Assembly: GCA_023406895.1 (NCBI GenBank)
Contig: JAEXTV010000001.1
Coordinates: 1 to 64,000 of the forward strand
Source: Bacillota bacterium
GTDB taxonomy: Bacteria; Bacillota; Clostridia; Christensenellales; SZUA-584
Direction: 5' to 3'
DNA length: 64,000 nt
Under the pieces are notes generated by a model. The model was not told the DNA's origin and made no database searches. It was given only the letters and a program-made list of their open reading frames with translations. The first letter of the stretch is position 1. Every line of letters starts with the position of its first letter. The position numbers were made by a program, and so were the translations under genes. Below, one piece after another: positions 1-7,014 of this stretch.

Positions 1-1
1 T

Positions 2-117
2 TCCGGTGGCGATAGCTAAGGGGATCCACCTGTTCCCATCTCGAACACAGAAGTTAAGCCCTTATACGCCGATAGTACTTGGCTGGAAACGGCCTGGGAG
101 GGTAGGTAGCTGCCGGA
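2..117 (+). rRNA. rrf: 5S ribosomal RNA
   Basis: The 5' end TCCGGTGGC pairs with the 3' end GCTGCCGGA to form the terminal helix of 5S rRNA. Between them lie the conserved segments CCCATCTCGAACACAGAAGTTAAG-type (loops B and C, about 36-58) and GGGAGGGTAGG-type (loop E to helix IV, about 95-107). The length of about 116 nt is normal. It lies at the window edge and is followed by an intrinsic terminator, so it is most likely the last gene of an rRNA operon whose 16S and 23S genes lie upstream of the window. Confidence 0.95.
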
Positions 118-148
118 TTCAATTTTCAATATATTCTCTTTAACGGGG

Positions 149-189
149 AGCCCGCTTGCAATACGCACGGCGGGCTTCTTGCTTTTTTT
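149..189 (+). terminator. Intrinsic terminator of the rRNA operon
   Basis: AGCCCGC (149-155) pairs with GCGGGCT (170-176), and a run of T follows at 182-189. It sits about 30 nt after the 5S rRNA. Confidence 0.8.
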
Positions 190-208
190 AGACAAGCATT
201 GTTATGAT
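179..208 (+). promoter_or_regulatory. Possible promoter of the XRE regulator gene
   Basis: TTGCTT (179-184) and TATGAT (203-208) are 18 nt apart, upstream of the gene starting at 301. The -35 element overlaps the T-run of the rRNA terminator, so this is tentative. Confidence 0.35.
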
Positions 209-214
209 AAAAAC

Positions 215-229
215 GCAACCTCAGGTTGC
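215..229. promoter_or_regulatory. Perfect dyad, candidate operator for the XRE regulator
   Basis: GCAACCT-C-AGGTTGC is a perfect 7-1-7 palindrome. It lies just after the putative -10 element and about 70 nt before the start codon of an HTH regulator, a position suited to autoregulation. Autoregulation is an inference. Confidence 0.4.
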
Positions 230-300
230 CAAAATGAAGACCAACGGTTGATAGCACATAAACGCTGCCTGTTGTATGCTGAACATGGAGGTAATCATAG

Positions 301-981
301 ATGGATTTTAAAGAAAAGTTGCTGCTTGTAAGAAAAGACAGAGGCTTGTCACAGGAAGAGGTAGCCGAGGCCGTCGGCGTATCACGGCAGGCGGTGGCCA
401 AATGGGAATCGGGCCAAGCCTATCCGGACATAGCGAATCTTGTGGTACTGTCGGATTTGCTCGGGATCAGCATCGACAGACTGGTCAAGCCGGACGGCGA
501 TACATGCGCGGCCGAGCTGGTTATCAAAGCGCCAAACGATGATGCAAAGTTGGTTGATTTCCTGCTGAAGGCAAAGACGAACTGTTATGCGGCTCACGCA
601 CCCGAAGAAACTGTCTCGTCAAGGCCAAAATCACATGATGTTAAGTACGAAGAGGACAACTATCTTTATATGGATAGCTATTTTGGCGGCAGCCGGTTCG
701 CTGGCGAAGAGGCCGTCTGGCATCAGGGTGAGCCGGTTTGGACGATGAACTTTTCAGGGCGCGTGATAGCCGAGCCGTTCGAGGGCGATTTTTTGAAAGA
801 AGCCCTGATGCGCGTTTCAAAAGATAGGCCGTTTCGCGGGCCTGCGGTATACACAAACGGCGATTATCGCTACCACTGCGCGGTTAACGGCGATGTGGGT
901 TGGTTTCAGGGTTACGAGGAAATATTCTATGAAGAAAGAAAGGTCTATGAATGTTATTTTCATGGCGGAAAAATCGCATAA
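301..981 (+). CDS. XRE-family transcriptional regulator with DUF5680-like C-terminal domain
   Basis: The 226-residue protein has an N-terminal Cro/C1-type helix-turn-helix (about residues 5-60) containing SQEEVAEAVGVSRQAVAKWE, which is typical of DNA-binding repressors. The rest (about 80-225) is rich in aromatic and glycine residues (YFGGSRFAGEE, WTMNFSGRV, YTNGDYRYHC) and matches the DUF5680 pattern found C-terminal to such HTH domains in Firmicutes; its ligand is unknown. ATG at 301 follows GGAGGT at 285-290. The gene stands alone. A perfect dyad at 215-229 could be its own operator. The regulator class is secure, but the target genes cannot be read from the sequence. Confidence 0.85.
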   Translation: MDFKEKLLLVRKDRGLSQEEVAEAVGVSRQAVAKWESGQAYPDIANLVVLSDLLGISIDRLVKPDGDTCAAELVIKAPNDDAKLVDFLLKAKTNCYAAHAPEETVSSRPKSHDVKYEEDNYLYMDSYFGGSRFAGEEAVWHQGEPVWTMNFSGRVIAEPFEGDFLKEALMRVSKDRPFRGPAVYTNGDYRYHCAVNGDVGWFQGYEEIFYEERKVYECYFHGGKIA

Positions 982-1046
982 CAGGCCTTTAACATGCTGC
1001 GCCGCGCAGCATCATCATAAGCGTCGGGAACACACATAACAAGAAA

Positions 1047-1232
1047 GGCTTCTGTCGATAACAGAAGTCAGCTTGATGATAACCCCCTCTTATGTCATGC
1101 TGAGGAGCGGAGCGACGTGAGCATCCCATGGCAAAACGCTTTATACATGGGATTTCTCGACTCGCTATCGCTCGCTCGAAATGACACGCAGGAGCTTTGT
1201 CAGCAGCCTGGCCTCTGTCGATAACAGAAGTC
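1047..1232. mobile_element. MITE-like palindromic element flanked by duplicated terminator hairpins (copy A)
   Basis: A core of about 140 nt (about 1069-1210) begins CAGCTTGATGA and ends GTCAGCAGCCTG. It contains nested inverted repeats: TGTCAT near 1095 against ATGACA near 1180, and TCCCATG against CATGGGA around the centre. The core is flanked by two 23-nt direct repeats (1047-1069 and 1210-1232; 22 of 23 identical), each of which is a complete hairpin CTTCTGT-CGATA-ACAGAAG or a one-base variant. The second hairpin is followed by CTTTTT, so it still looks like the terminator of the XRE gene. A homologous core lies at 55176-55328 in inverse orientation, flanked by a different duplicated terminator. 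No coding capacity is seen. Confidence 0.7.
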
Positions 1233-1237
1233 TTTTT
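1210..1237 (+). terminator. Intrinsic terminator after the XRE regulator gene (distal duplicate)
   Basis: The hairpin CTCTGT-CGATA-ACAGAAG (1213-1230) is followed by TCTTTTT. An almost identical hairpin without a T-run lies at 1049-1067 on the other side of the MITE-like element. On the minus strand, the pre-insertion structure would also have ended the DUF2935 transcript. Confidence 0.5.
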
Positions 1238-1248
1238 GCGTGAACGGT

Positions 1249-2172
1249 CTATAAAACGCGACGACCATACGTGCCCAGCACAAACAGATAATGATTGGCT
1301 TCACGCAAAACGTGGTCACCAAGCAGCGGCAGCATGATGGATTGTATATTGCATTCGATTAAGCCCTTTGTTCCCGCCGCCTTAAAATCCCGCAGCTTCA
1401 TTGTCTCGCGTTGGCTTATACTGGTTAAGCCTGATATGTTTGCCTGCCGCATGGCTGCCGCCTTCGCTTCCTCTGTGAGCTTATCAAATTGTCTGCCAAA
1501 CATCCTTGCCTTATCAATCAGATCTTCCTGCGTTGGGTCGAGAAGGCCCGCGATAAATTTTGAGTGCTCAGCCATGATACGGTTCCAAAAAACCTCCTGA
1601 CTTAGCAACTCTTCGGAGCGCATGATGTTTTCGCCGTTTACCAACGCGGCCAATAGCTGCATAAACAGCTTGGCTTCGCGCAGAATATGGTCGATCAGCA
1701 AAGGGTAATTGAGTGTAAACGTTTTGCATGCCATCACATCTGCCAGCAGCTTTTCTTTAAATTGTGCTAGCGCTGCCGTGAGCTGATAGGCATCACGGTC
1801 CAGCATCTCCACCTCGTCCACCAGTGCGGCACGCTGTCTGCCGGAGGGTGCCAGCATGGTTTCCTGTCTTGTCAGCGCCGAATCTATGGGCACGCCGGTA
1901 TAAAACTGGGTCAGACGCTCGGCTTCCGCCGTGTACGGCGTCAAAAACTGTTGAGACTGCAGCGCCGCGCTGCTGACAGCTCCGTCCGCCAACTCGACCG
2001 CGTCCTCCAATAGTTCTTCAAAGCCCATGCGAAGTGACGCTGCCTCTGCGCCGAGGCTGCTGTCTCTCGGGGTAAAACCGAGCTGTAAAAAAAGCGAATG
2101 TTCTTTCATAATGCGCAGAAAAAACAGATTTAAATCGATAGACATTGTCACGAACTCTTTGTTTGTAAGCAT
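1249..2172 (-). CDS. DUF2935 domain-containing protein
   Basis: The 307-residue, mostly helical protein contains two similar halves, each starting with a FFLRIMKEHSLFLQ-like or VFWNRIMAEHSKFIAGLL-like segment. This repeat of E-H containing helices is characteristic of DUF2935, a hemerythrin-like all-helical family of Clostridia and Bacilli with no defined function. The conserved His/Glu pairs (EH near residues 24-25 and about 204-205) could bind metal, which is an inference. ATG at 2172 follows AAAGGTGGTG on the minus strand, a good ribosome site. The gene is divergent from the unrelated helical protein at 2343. Confidence 0.85.
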   Translation of the reverse strand: MLTNKEFVTMSIDLNLFFLRIMKEHSLFLQLGFTPRDSSLGAEAASLRMGFEELLEDAVELADGAVSSAALQSQQFLTPYTAEAERLTQFYTGVPIDSALTRQETMLAPSGRQRAALVDEVEMLDRDAYQLTAALAQFKEKLLADVMACKTFTLNYPLLIDHILREAKLFMQLLAALVNGENIMRSEELLSQEVFWNRIMAEHSKFIAGLLDPTQEDLIDKARMFGRQFDKLTEEAKAAAMRQANISGLTSISQRETMKLRDFKAAGTKGLIECNIQSIMLPLLGDHVLREANHYLFVLGTYGRRVL

Positions 2173-2342
2173 TTATTCACCACCTTTATATATCGTTTTT
2201 AACATTATATGAAAAGACCATATATTTTGTTTTTATCGGGACAGGTTCTGCCACATTGCGGGCATATGAAATGACGTGCGTGATGTGCAATTTCACAGAC
2301 GTTTTTTTGATACATATACTAATCACGAAGGAGGATGTGTAT

Positions 2343-2903
2343 ATGTACACTCAACAATATTATGCTGTACCGCGTCTTCGCAATAATAAACTGATGTGTA
2401 CTCTTCAAAGGCTATGGATAGAACATGTGCTGTGGACAAGGGCCTTTCTCGTGGGCACCGCATTTAACAATGCCGATCTCAAAGAAACCACAAATCGGTT
2501 GCTCCGAAATCCGACGGATTTTGCGAATGTGTTACGCCCGCTTTATAGGAGCGGCCCGGCACGGAAATTCGAAGAGCTTTTGAAGGAGCATCTGCTGACA
2601 GCGGCTCAGCTTGTGAATGCCGCAAAAATGGGAGACAGCCAGACTGCGGCGCTGCAAAGAAACAAATGGTACGCCAATGCGGACAGCATTGCCGCCTTTC
2701 TCGGCAGCATAAACCCCTATTGGAGCGCTGATACATGGAGGGCATTGCTTGATGATCATCTTGAAATGACTGAAAACGAAGCGACACAGATACTCAAGGG
2801 GCAATATGAGGCCAGCATCGCGCAATATGACGAGATACAGGCCCAAGCGCTAATGATGGCTAAGGAGATGGCAAAAGGGATAGCGAGACAGTTCGGGGAA
2901 TAA
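2343..2903 (+). CDS. Conserved helical protein of unknown function, neighbour of DUF2935
   Basis: ATG at 2343 is preceded by AAGGAGGATGTGTAT, a strong Shine-Dalgarno site, so I prefer it to the earlier in-frame start at 2256. The 186-residue product is soluble and helical, with conserved-looking segments LWIEHVLWTRAFLVG, RNPTDFANVL, KFEELLKEHLLTAAQLVNAAK, NKWYANADSIAAFL and HLEMTENEAT. The EH and HL pairs suggest another helix-bundle protein resembling DUF2935. Related Firmicute proteins are sometimes mislabelled acetylglutamate kinase; nothing here resembles that enzyme. The reading frame is secure and the function is unknown. Confidence 0.75.
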   Translation: MYTQQYYAVPRLRNNKLMCTLQRLWIEHVLWTRAFLVGTAFNNADLKETTNRLLRNPTDFANVLRPLYRSGPARKFEELLKEHLLTAAQLVNAAKMGDSQTAALQRNKWYANADSIAAFLGSINPYWSADTWRALLDDHLEMTENEATQILKGQYEASIAQYDEIQAQALMMAKEMAKGIARQFGE

Positions 2904-2920
2904 ACCCGACTGTCTTTTTT
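2886..2920 (+). terminator. Intrinsic terminator overlapping the stop codon of the 2343 gene
   Basis: AGACAGTTCGGG (2886-2897) pairs, with one bulge, with CCCGACTGTCT (2905-2915), followed by TTTTT. The stem includes the last codons of the gene. Confidence 0.7.
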
Positions 2921-3001
2921 TAAGCTTATGATCCGGTTTTTAAAGGGATTCAAAATAAGGGATGCTTCGAATAACGATGCATCCCCCTCCAAAAAAGGCT
3001 T

Positions 3002-3088
3002 TTAGCCCCACATCAGTGCGGCCAGTATGAAAATGATTAGGTACGTGATGCACCTTCTGTGCATCATTTTACGATGACATCGTCTCAT
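3002..3088 (-). CDS. Putative 28-residue membrane miniprotein
   Basis: On the minus strand, ATG at 3088 is preceded by CCAAAGGAGGCGGGGAA, a near-perfect Shine-Dalgarno with normal spacing, and opens a 28-codon frame ending TAA. The peptide starts with a basic, Cys- and His-containing stretch (MRRCHRKMMHRRC) followed by a hydrophobic segment (YLIIFILAALMWG) long enough for one short membrane helix. Positive-inside topology would put the basic end in the cytoplasm. It resembles no family I can name. The ribosome site is the main reason to believe it is expressed. Confidence 0.45.
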   Translation of the reverse strand: MRRCHRKMMHRRCITYLIIFILAALMWG

Positions 3089-3309
3089 TTCCCCGCCTCC
3101 TTTGGTGTTAGTATGAGCAGAATAAAGGAGAGATATTTGAACTGAGATATTTAAGCTAATGGATATTAAGAGGTAAGAATAATTTCAGTAGCATGCTTGG
3201 GTCTGTAGGATGGGTTCAAGCAAATCTATCGTCTATATATGGTTGCCCCTTCATCATGTCATAATCCTGCCCTTCCCCTCATAAATATCATTGAAAAGGG
3301 GGAGTGGCT

Positions 3310-3771
3310 ATGGAATCGAAAACCAAAACCAAATCGATGGCGGGCGATATCGTTAAGCGCGCACTCAAAGGCACGCTCATTTCCATGGTGTTCACCGTGG
3401 CGGTGATCCTGCTGTTCGCGCTCATCATTAAAGAAACGGGGCTGGCCGACAACGTCATCGCACCCGTCAACCAAATCGTCAAAATACTCGGCATCATCGG
3501 CGCGTCGTACTTTGCCATCAAAGGGATGATGGAAAAACATTGGATAGCCGGGGGCCTTAGCGGGCTGCTGTTCATCACGCTGAGCTATCTCGTTTTCTCG
3601 CTCATCGAAGGCATGTTCGGCAGCGTGGCGCTGCTGTTCTCGGATATGCTGATGGGCTTGCTGATCGGCATGGTGTTTGCCATCATCCTCGCGAACTTCG
3701 GCAAATCATCCAAAACGCGCGTGAAAACGAACAAATCGAAACGCGTCCACTTCCGCAAAGCGCGCGCGTAA
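3310..3771 (+). CDS. TIGR04086-like integral membrane protein
   Basis: The 153-residue protein begins with a short basic tail, then has about four hydrophobic segments (roughly residues 22-42, 54-70, 80-100 and 108-130), and ends with a very basic tail (KSSKTRVKTNKSKRVHFRKARA). This layout matches the small TIGR04086-type membrane family of Clostridia. I chose ATG at 3310, six bases after AAAAGGGGGAG, over GTG at 3304. Function is unknown. It lies upstream of the SCIFF precursor gene on the same strand but is separated by about 190 nt with a separate promoter. Confidence 0.65.
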   Translation: MESKTKTKSMAGDIVKRALKGTLISMVFTVAVILLFALIIKETGLADNVIAPVNQIVKILGIIGASYFAIKGMMEKHWIAGGLSGLLFITLSYLVFSLIEGMFGSVALLFSDMLMGLLIGMVFAIILANFGKSSKTRVKTNKSKRVHFRKARA

Positions 3772-3848
3772 AAGAATAGCCTCGCAAATTGTGACCAGGC
3801 TGAGCCGTGCTGAAAGTATACGTGCAGGCTGAGCCTGTGACATTGGGG

Positions 3849-3878
3849 TTGCAAAAAGGCGCTGACCTATTATATAAT
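3849..3878 (+). promoter_or_regulatory. Promoter of the SCIFF precursor gene
   Basis: TTGCAA (3849-3854) and TATAAT (3873-3878) are 18 nt apart. The predicted start of transcription is about 75 nt upstream of the scfA start codon. Confidence 0.6.
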
Positions 3879-3959
3879 TGGTAGCAGCTTTTATTGCGAC
3901 ACAGTCCCGCCTGAGCTTGCAACGGCGGGGTCATATACTACGCGGATAAGGAGATCGGT

Positions 3960-4106
3960 ATGAAGCATATCAAAACAGTTGTGAAGGGCAGCCTCAAGGA
4001 CAAGAAAGAAAAAACGGGCTGCGGCGAGTGCCAGACCTCGTGCCAGTCGGCATGCAAAACGTCCTGCACGCTCGCGAATCAGCGCTGTGAGAAGAAAATC
4101 AGATAA
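3960..4106 (+). CDS. scfA: Six-cysteine peptide SCIFF (ranthipeptide precursor)
   Basis: This 48-residue peptide starts MKHIKTVVKGSLKD and carries six cysteines at positions 21, 24, 28, 32, 36 and 43, the defining pattern of SCIFF (six cysteines in forty-five residues). In the family, a radical-SAM enzyme forms thioether bridges between Cys side chains and alpha or beta carbons of other residues. The N-terminal KxIKTxxKG region acts as the conserved leader. ATG at 3960 follows AAGGAG at 3948-3953. It has its own promoter and terminator, so it is transcribed as a single gene. The maturase gene begins 1.07 kb downstream beyond a tandem array, rather than directly adjacent as is usual. The final product and its role are not known for this genus. 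Confidence 0.95.
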   Translation: MKHIKTVVKGSLKDKKEKTGCGECQTSCQSACKTSCTLANQRCEKKIR

Positions 4107-4133
4107 CGACATATTATCGGCGTTGTCCGGACG

Positions 4134-4162
4134 AAAGCGCGGCACTCGTGTCGCTTTTTTGT
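4134..4162 (+). terminator. Intrinsic terminator of scfA
   Basis: AAAGCG (4134-4139) pairs with CGCTTT (4152-4157) around an inner CAC/GTG pair, followed by a T-run and then GTTTTTG. Confidence 0.7.
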
Positions 4163-4210
4163 TTTTGAGGGATTCGCACGGCGCATGACACATGTCACGA
4201 CGTCAGGGCA

Positions 4211-4945
4211 CTCTTTCCGTCAAATGCTGGACAAAACAATCCTCAGTCAGCTAACACTGACAGCTCCTTTCCAAAGGAGCCTTTACAGCTGTCGTGTCTT
4301 AAGCCTCCTTTTGAAGGAGGTGGCGCGCGAAGCGTGACGGAGGATTGAAGAGCAGCCCATCGGCGCACCGATCGTAGGCGACGGGCGCTCGTGCCCCGAA
4401 TGGGGTATGGCCGTTCCGTGAATAAGCATAATTATTATGAACTGTACTCCTTCCGACAAATGCCGGACAAAACAATCCTCAGTCAGCTAACACTGACAGC
4501 TCCTTTCCAAAGGAGCCTTTATCGGTGCCGTGCATTAAGCCTCCTTTTGAAAGGAGGTGGCGCGCGAAGCGTGACGGAGGATTGAAGAGCAGCCCATCTG
4601 CGCACCGATCGTAGGCAACGGGCGCTCGTGCCCCGAATGGGGTATAGCCGTTCCGCGAATAAGCATAATTATTATGAACTGTACTCCTTCCGACAAATGC
4701 CGGACAAAACGATCCTCAGTCAGCTGACGCTGATAACTTCTTTCCAAAGTAGCCTTTACAGCTGTCGTGTCTTAAGCCTCCTTTTGAAAGGAGGTGGCGC
4801 GCAAAGCGTGACGGAGGATTGAAGAGCAGCCCATCGGCGCACCGATCGTAGGCAACGGGCGCTCGTGCCCCGAATGGGGTATGGCCGTTCCGCGAATAAG
4901 CATAATTATTATGAACTGTACTCCTTCCGACAAATGCCGGATTGA
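4211..4945. repeat. 237-bp tandem repeat array, three copies plus a stub
   Basis: Three nearly identical units occupy about 4211-4446, 4447-4683 and 4684-4920; the first 20 nt of a fourth follow. Within each unit lies a palindromic element of about 110 bp (4238-4346, 4474-4583 and 4711-4820) with ends AATCCTCAGTCA and TGACGGAGGATT and internal hairpins such as CCTCCTTTTGAAAGGAGG. This type of GGAGG-rich palindrome is widespread in Clostridia intergenic DNA. The remaining 125 bp of the unit also repeats, so the whole block was duplicated, not the palindrome alone. Short in-frame readings inside each unit are by-products of the repetition and lack ribosome sites. Confidence 0.9.
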
Positions 4946-5110
4946 CATCCGTTATTTGTCACCTCCCTCTCGGAGGGAGGCATGGGTACGGTGCTTGTAT
5001 TTACAACCACGAACTGTAGGGAACGGTCTCGACCGTTCCGCGAATGGGCATGCGATCAAAACTTCTTCCGTCAAATGACGGAGGATTGCGGGCAGTCAAT
5101 CCGAACCATC
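4946..5110. repeat. Degenerate repeat remnant upstream of the SCIFF maturase
   Basis: Fragments related to the tandem unit recur here in altered order: a palindrome CCTCCCTCTCGGAGGGAGG, GAACGGTCTCGACCGTTC followed by CGCGAAT, and CTTCCGTCAAATGACGGAGG followed by ATT. It looks like an older, decayed copy. No promoter was recognised before the maturase. Confidence 0.5.
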
Positions 5111-5176
5111 GGCGCGTCAGGGATGCCGCGCCCTACGAAAAAACAAATGTCATTTACCAAACATAAGGAGAATCCA

Positions 5177-6502
5177 TTGATACACGCGTTTAAATACGGC
5201 GATACCGGCTTTGTGCTGGATGTTGAAACAGGCAGCGTTCACGTGCTCGACGACGAAGCGTTCGAGGCTGTGAAACGGCTGGAGACAATCGAAAAAAACG
5301 GCGGCGATGTGAGTGCAGCGCTTGCAGAAGGCGGCCCGCTCATGGACGAAATCGCGGCGCTTGCAGACGAAGGACTGCTGTTCTCCGCGCCCGCGGAAGA
5401 TACGGCGATGCCCGAAAACGTCGTGAAGGCGATGTGTCTGCACCTCGCGCACGACTGCAACCTGCGCTGCGAATACTGTTTTGCCAAGGGCGGCGCGTTT
5501 GCGGGGCGGCGCGAGCTGATGAGTGCGGAAACCGCAAAGGCCGCAATCGATTTTCTGATCAGCGTCTCGGGTACGCGGCGCAACCTCGAGATCGACTTTT
5601 TCGGCGGCGAGCCGCTATTAAACTTCGAGGTGCTCAAGGAAACCGTCAGCTACGCGCGCAGCATTGAAGCGCAGCACAATAAGAACTTCCGCTTCACGGT
5701 CACAACCAACGCGTATCGCGTGACAGATGAAATGAAAGAGTACATCAATAAAGAGATGAACAACGTCGTGGTCAGCATCGACGGGCGGCCGCACGTGCAC
5801 GATGCCGTGCGGAAGACGGCGGGCGGCAGCGGCAGTTACGCGCGCGTGGCGGAAAACGCGAAAGCGCTGCTGCTGAATCGCGAGGGCGAATATTATGTGC
5901 GCGGTACGTTCACGGCGGACAACCTCGATTTTGCGGAGGATGTGCTGCATGTGGCGGATATGGGCTTTTGGGGCCTGTCCATCGAACCCGTGGTGACTAA
6001 CGGTGCCAACGCGATCAAGGAAGAACACCTGCCCGCCATATTTGCGGAGTACGACCGGCTCGCGGCGGAGTATATGCGCCGTCGCAAACAGGGCAATGGA
6101 TTTACGTTCTTTCACTTCATGGTGGATTTGGGTGCGGGGCCGTGCCGGGCTAAGCGCGTCCGCGGCTGCGGCGCAGGCACCGAATACGTGGCCGTCGCGC
6201 CGTCGGGAGACATCTATCCCTGCCATCAGTTTGTGGGGCAAAGCGCCTACAAGCTCGGCAGCGTATATGAAACAGGGCTCGATCAAACGATTGCAAAGCA
6301 GTTTGAAGACTGCAATATTTACAATATGGAAGACTGCAAAAGCTGCTGGGCAAAATATTACTGCAGCGGCGGCTGCGCCGCGGCAAACGTGAATACAAAC
6401 GGCGATATTCTGCAGCCATACCGCATCGGCTGCGAGATGCAAAGAAAAAGGCTCGAGATCGCCATCGGTATGGCGGCACTGGAGCAGATGGAGGACGAAT
6501 GA
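5177..6502 (+). CDS. scfB: Thioether cross-link-forming SCIFF peptide maturase (radical SAM, SPASM)
   Basis: The start is best placed at TTG 5177, six bases after AAGGAG; the product then begins (M)IHAFKYGDTGFVLDVETGSVHVLD, as SCIFF maturases do, and is 441 residues long, normal for the family. Upstream in-frame codons belong to repeat DNA. An N-terminal RiPP-recognition-like region is followed by the radical-SAM site C94-x3-C98-x2-C101 and the TIM-barrel motif FFGGEPLLN. A C-terminal SPASM/twitch region has many cysteines from about residue 323 (CRAKRVRGCGAG) to CKSCWAKYYCSGGC and a final GC. These bind auxiliary iron-sulfur clusters. The enzyme introduces thioether bridges into SCIFF. It overlaps the next gene by ATGA, implying translational coupling. 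Identification is firm. Confidence 0.95.
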   Translation: MIHAFKYGDTGFVLDVETGSVHVLDDEAFEAVKRLETIEKNGGDVSAALAEGGPLMDEIAALADEGLLFSAPAEDTAMPENVVKAMCLHLAHDCNLRCEYCFAKGGAFAGRRELMSAETAKAAIDFLISVSGTRRNLEIDFFGGEPLLNFEVLKETVSYARSIEAQHNKNFRFTVTTNAYRVTDEMKEYINKEMNNVVVSIDGRPHVHDAVRKTAGGSGSYARVAENAKALLLNREGEYYVRGTFTADNLDFAEDVLHVADMGFWGLSIEPVVTNGANAIKEEHLPAIFAEYDRLAAEYMRRRKQGNGFTFFHFMVDLGAGPCRAKRVRGCGAGTEYVAVAPSGDIYPCHQFVGQSAYKLGSVYETGLDQTIAKQFEDCNIYNMEDCKSCWAKYYCSGGCAAANVNTNGDILQPYRIGCEMQRKRLEIAIGMAALEQMEDE

Positions 6503-7014
6503 TACAGGCGGTAAACGGTATCGACCCTTCTAAGGACAGAACCGCGTATGTGCACCCCTCGGCGGTGGTGATCGGAGATGTGACGCTGCACAAGGAAGCA
6601 AGCGTGTGGCCGTGCGCCGTGGTGCGCGGGGACTTGGCGCATATCGAAATCGGTGAGCGCACCAACATACAGGACAACTGTGTGCTGCACACCACGCATC
6701 TGCCGCTGATCATCGGCAGCGACGTGACGGTGGCGCATGGCGTGATACTGCACTCGTGCGACATCGGCTCGGGTACGCTGATCGGCATGGGCGCGATCAT
6801 ACTCGACGCGGCAAAGATCGGTGACAACTGCGTGATCGGCGCGGGCACGGTGATACCCGGCGGCAAGGTCATTCCGGACGGCAGCGTGGTATTCGGCAAC
6901 CCGTACCGTATTGTGCGCAGCGTCACCGAGGCGGATATGAAAAACAACGCCGAAGGCGTTGCACATTATGTGAAACAGATTAAAAATTACATCAAAACGG
7001 GCATTATCAGGTAG
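6499..7014 (+). CDS. Gamma-type carbonic anhydrase-like hexapeptide-repeat protein
   Basis: The 171-residue protein is built of left-handed beta-helix hexapeptide repeats (VIGDVTL, IGSDVTVAHG, IGSGTLIGMG, IGDNCVIGAG) followed by a C-terminal helix. Histidines at about 64-67, 80 and 85 (VLHTTH, AHGVILHS) match the zinc or iron ligands of gamma-class carbonic anhydrases of the YrdA/CaiE subgroup; catalytic activity of this subgroup is often unproven. It starts within the last codons of scfB (ATGA overlap), so the two are probably translated together. Whether it serves SCIFF maturation or only shares the operon is unclear. Confidence 0.9.
   Translation: MIQAVNGIDPSKDRTAYVHPSAVVIGDVTLHKEASVWPCAVVRGDLAHIEIGERTNIQDNCVLHTTHLPLIIGSDVTVAHGVILHSCDIGSGTLIGMGAIILDAAKIGDNCVIGAGTVIPGGKVIPDGSVVFGNPYRIVRSVTEADMKNNAEGVAHYVKQIKNYIKTGIIR

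Noticed and set aside
4211..4945. CRISPR array or repeated small genes in the 237-bp tandem block
   Set aside because: The repeat unit is far too long and has no unique spacers; the recurring short frames have no ribosome sites.
4982..5176. Upstream ATG start for the SCIFF maturase
   Set aside because: The additional residues come from repeat DNA and do not occur in the family; TTG 5177 has AAGGAG at correct spacing.
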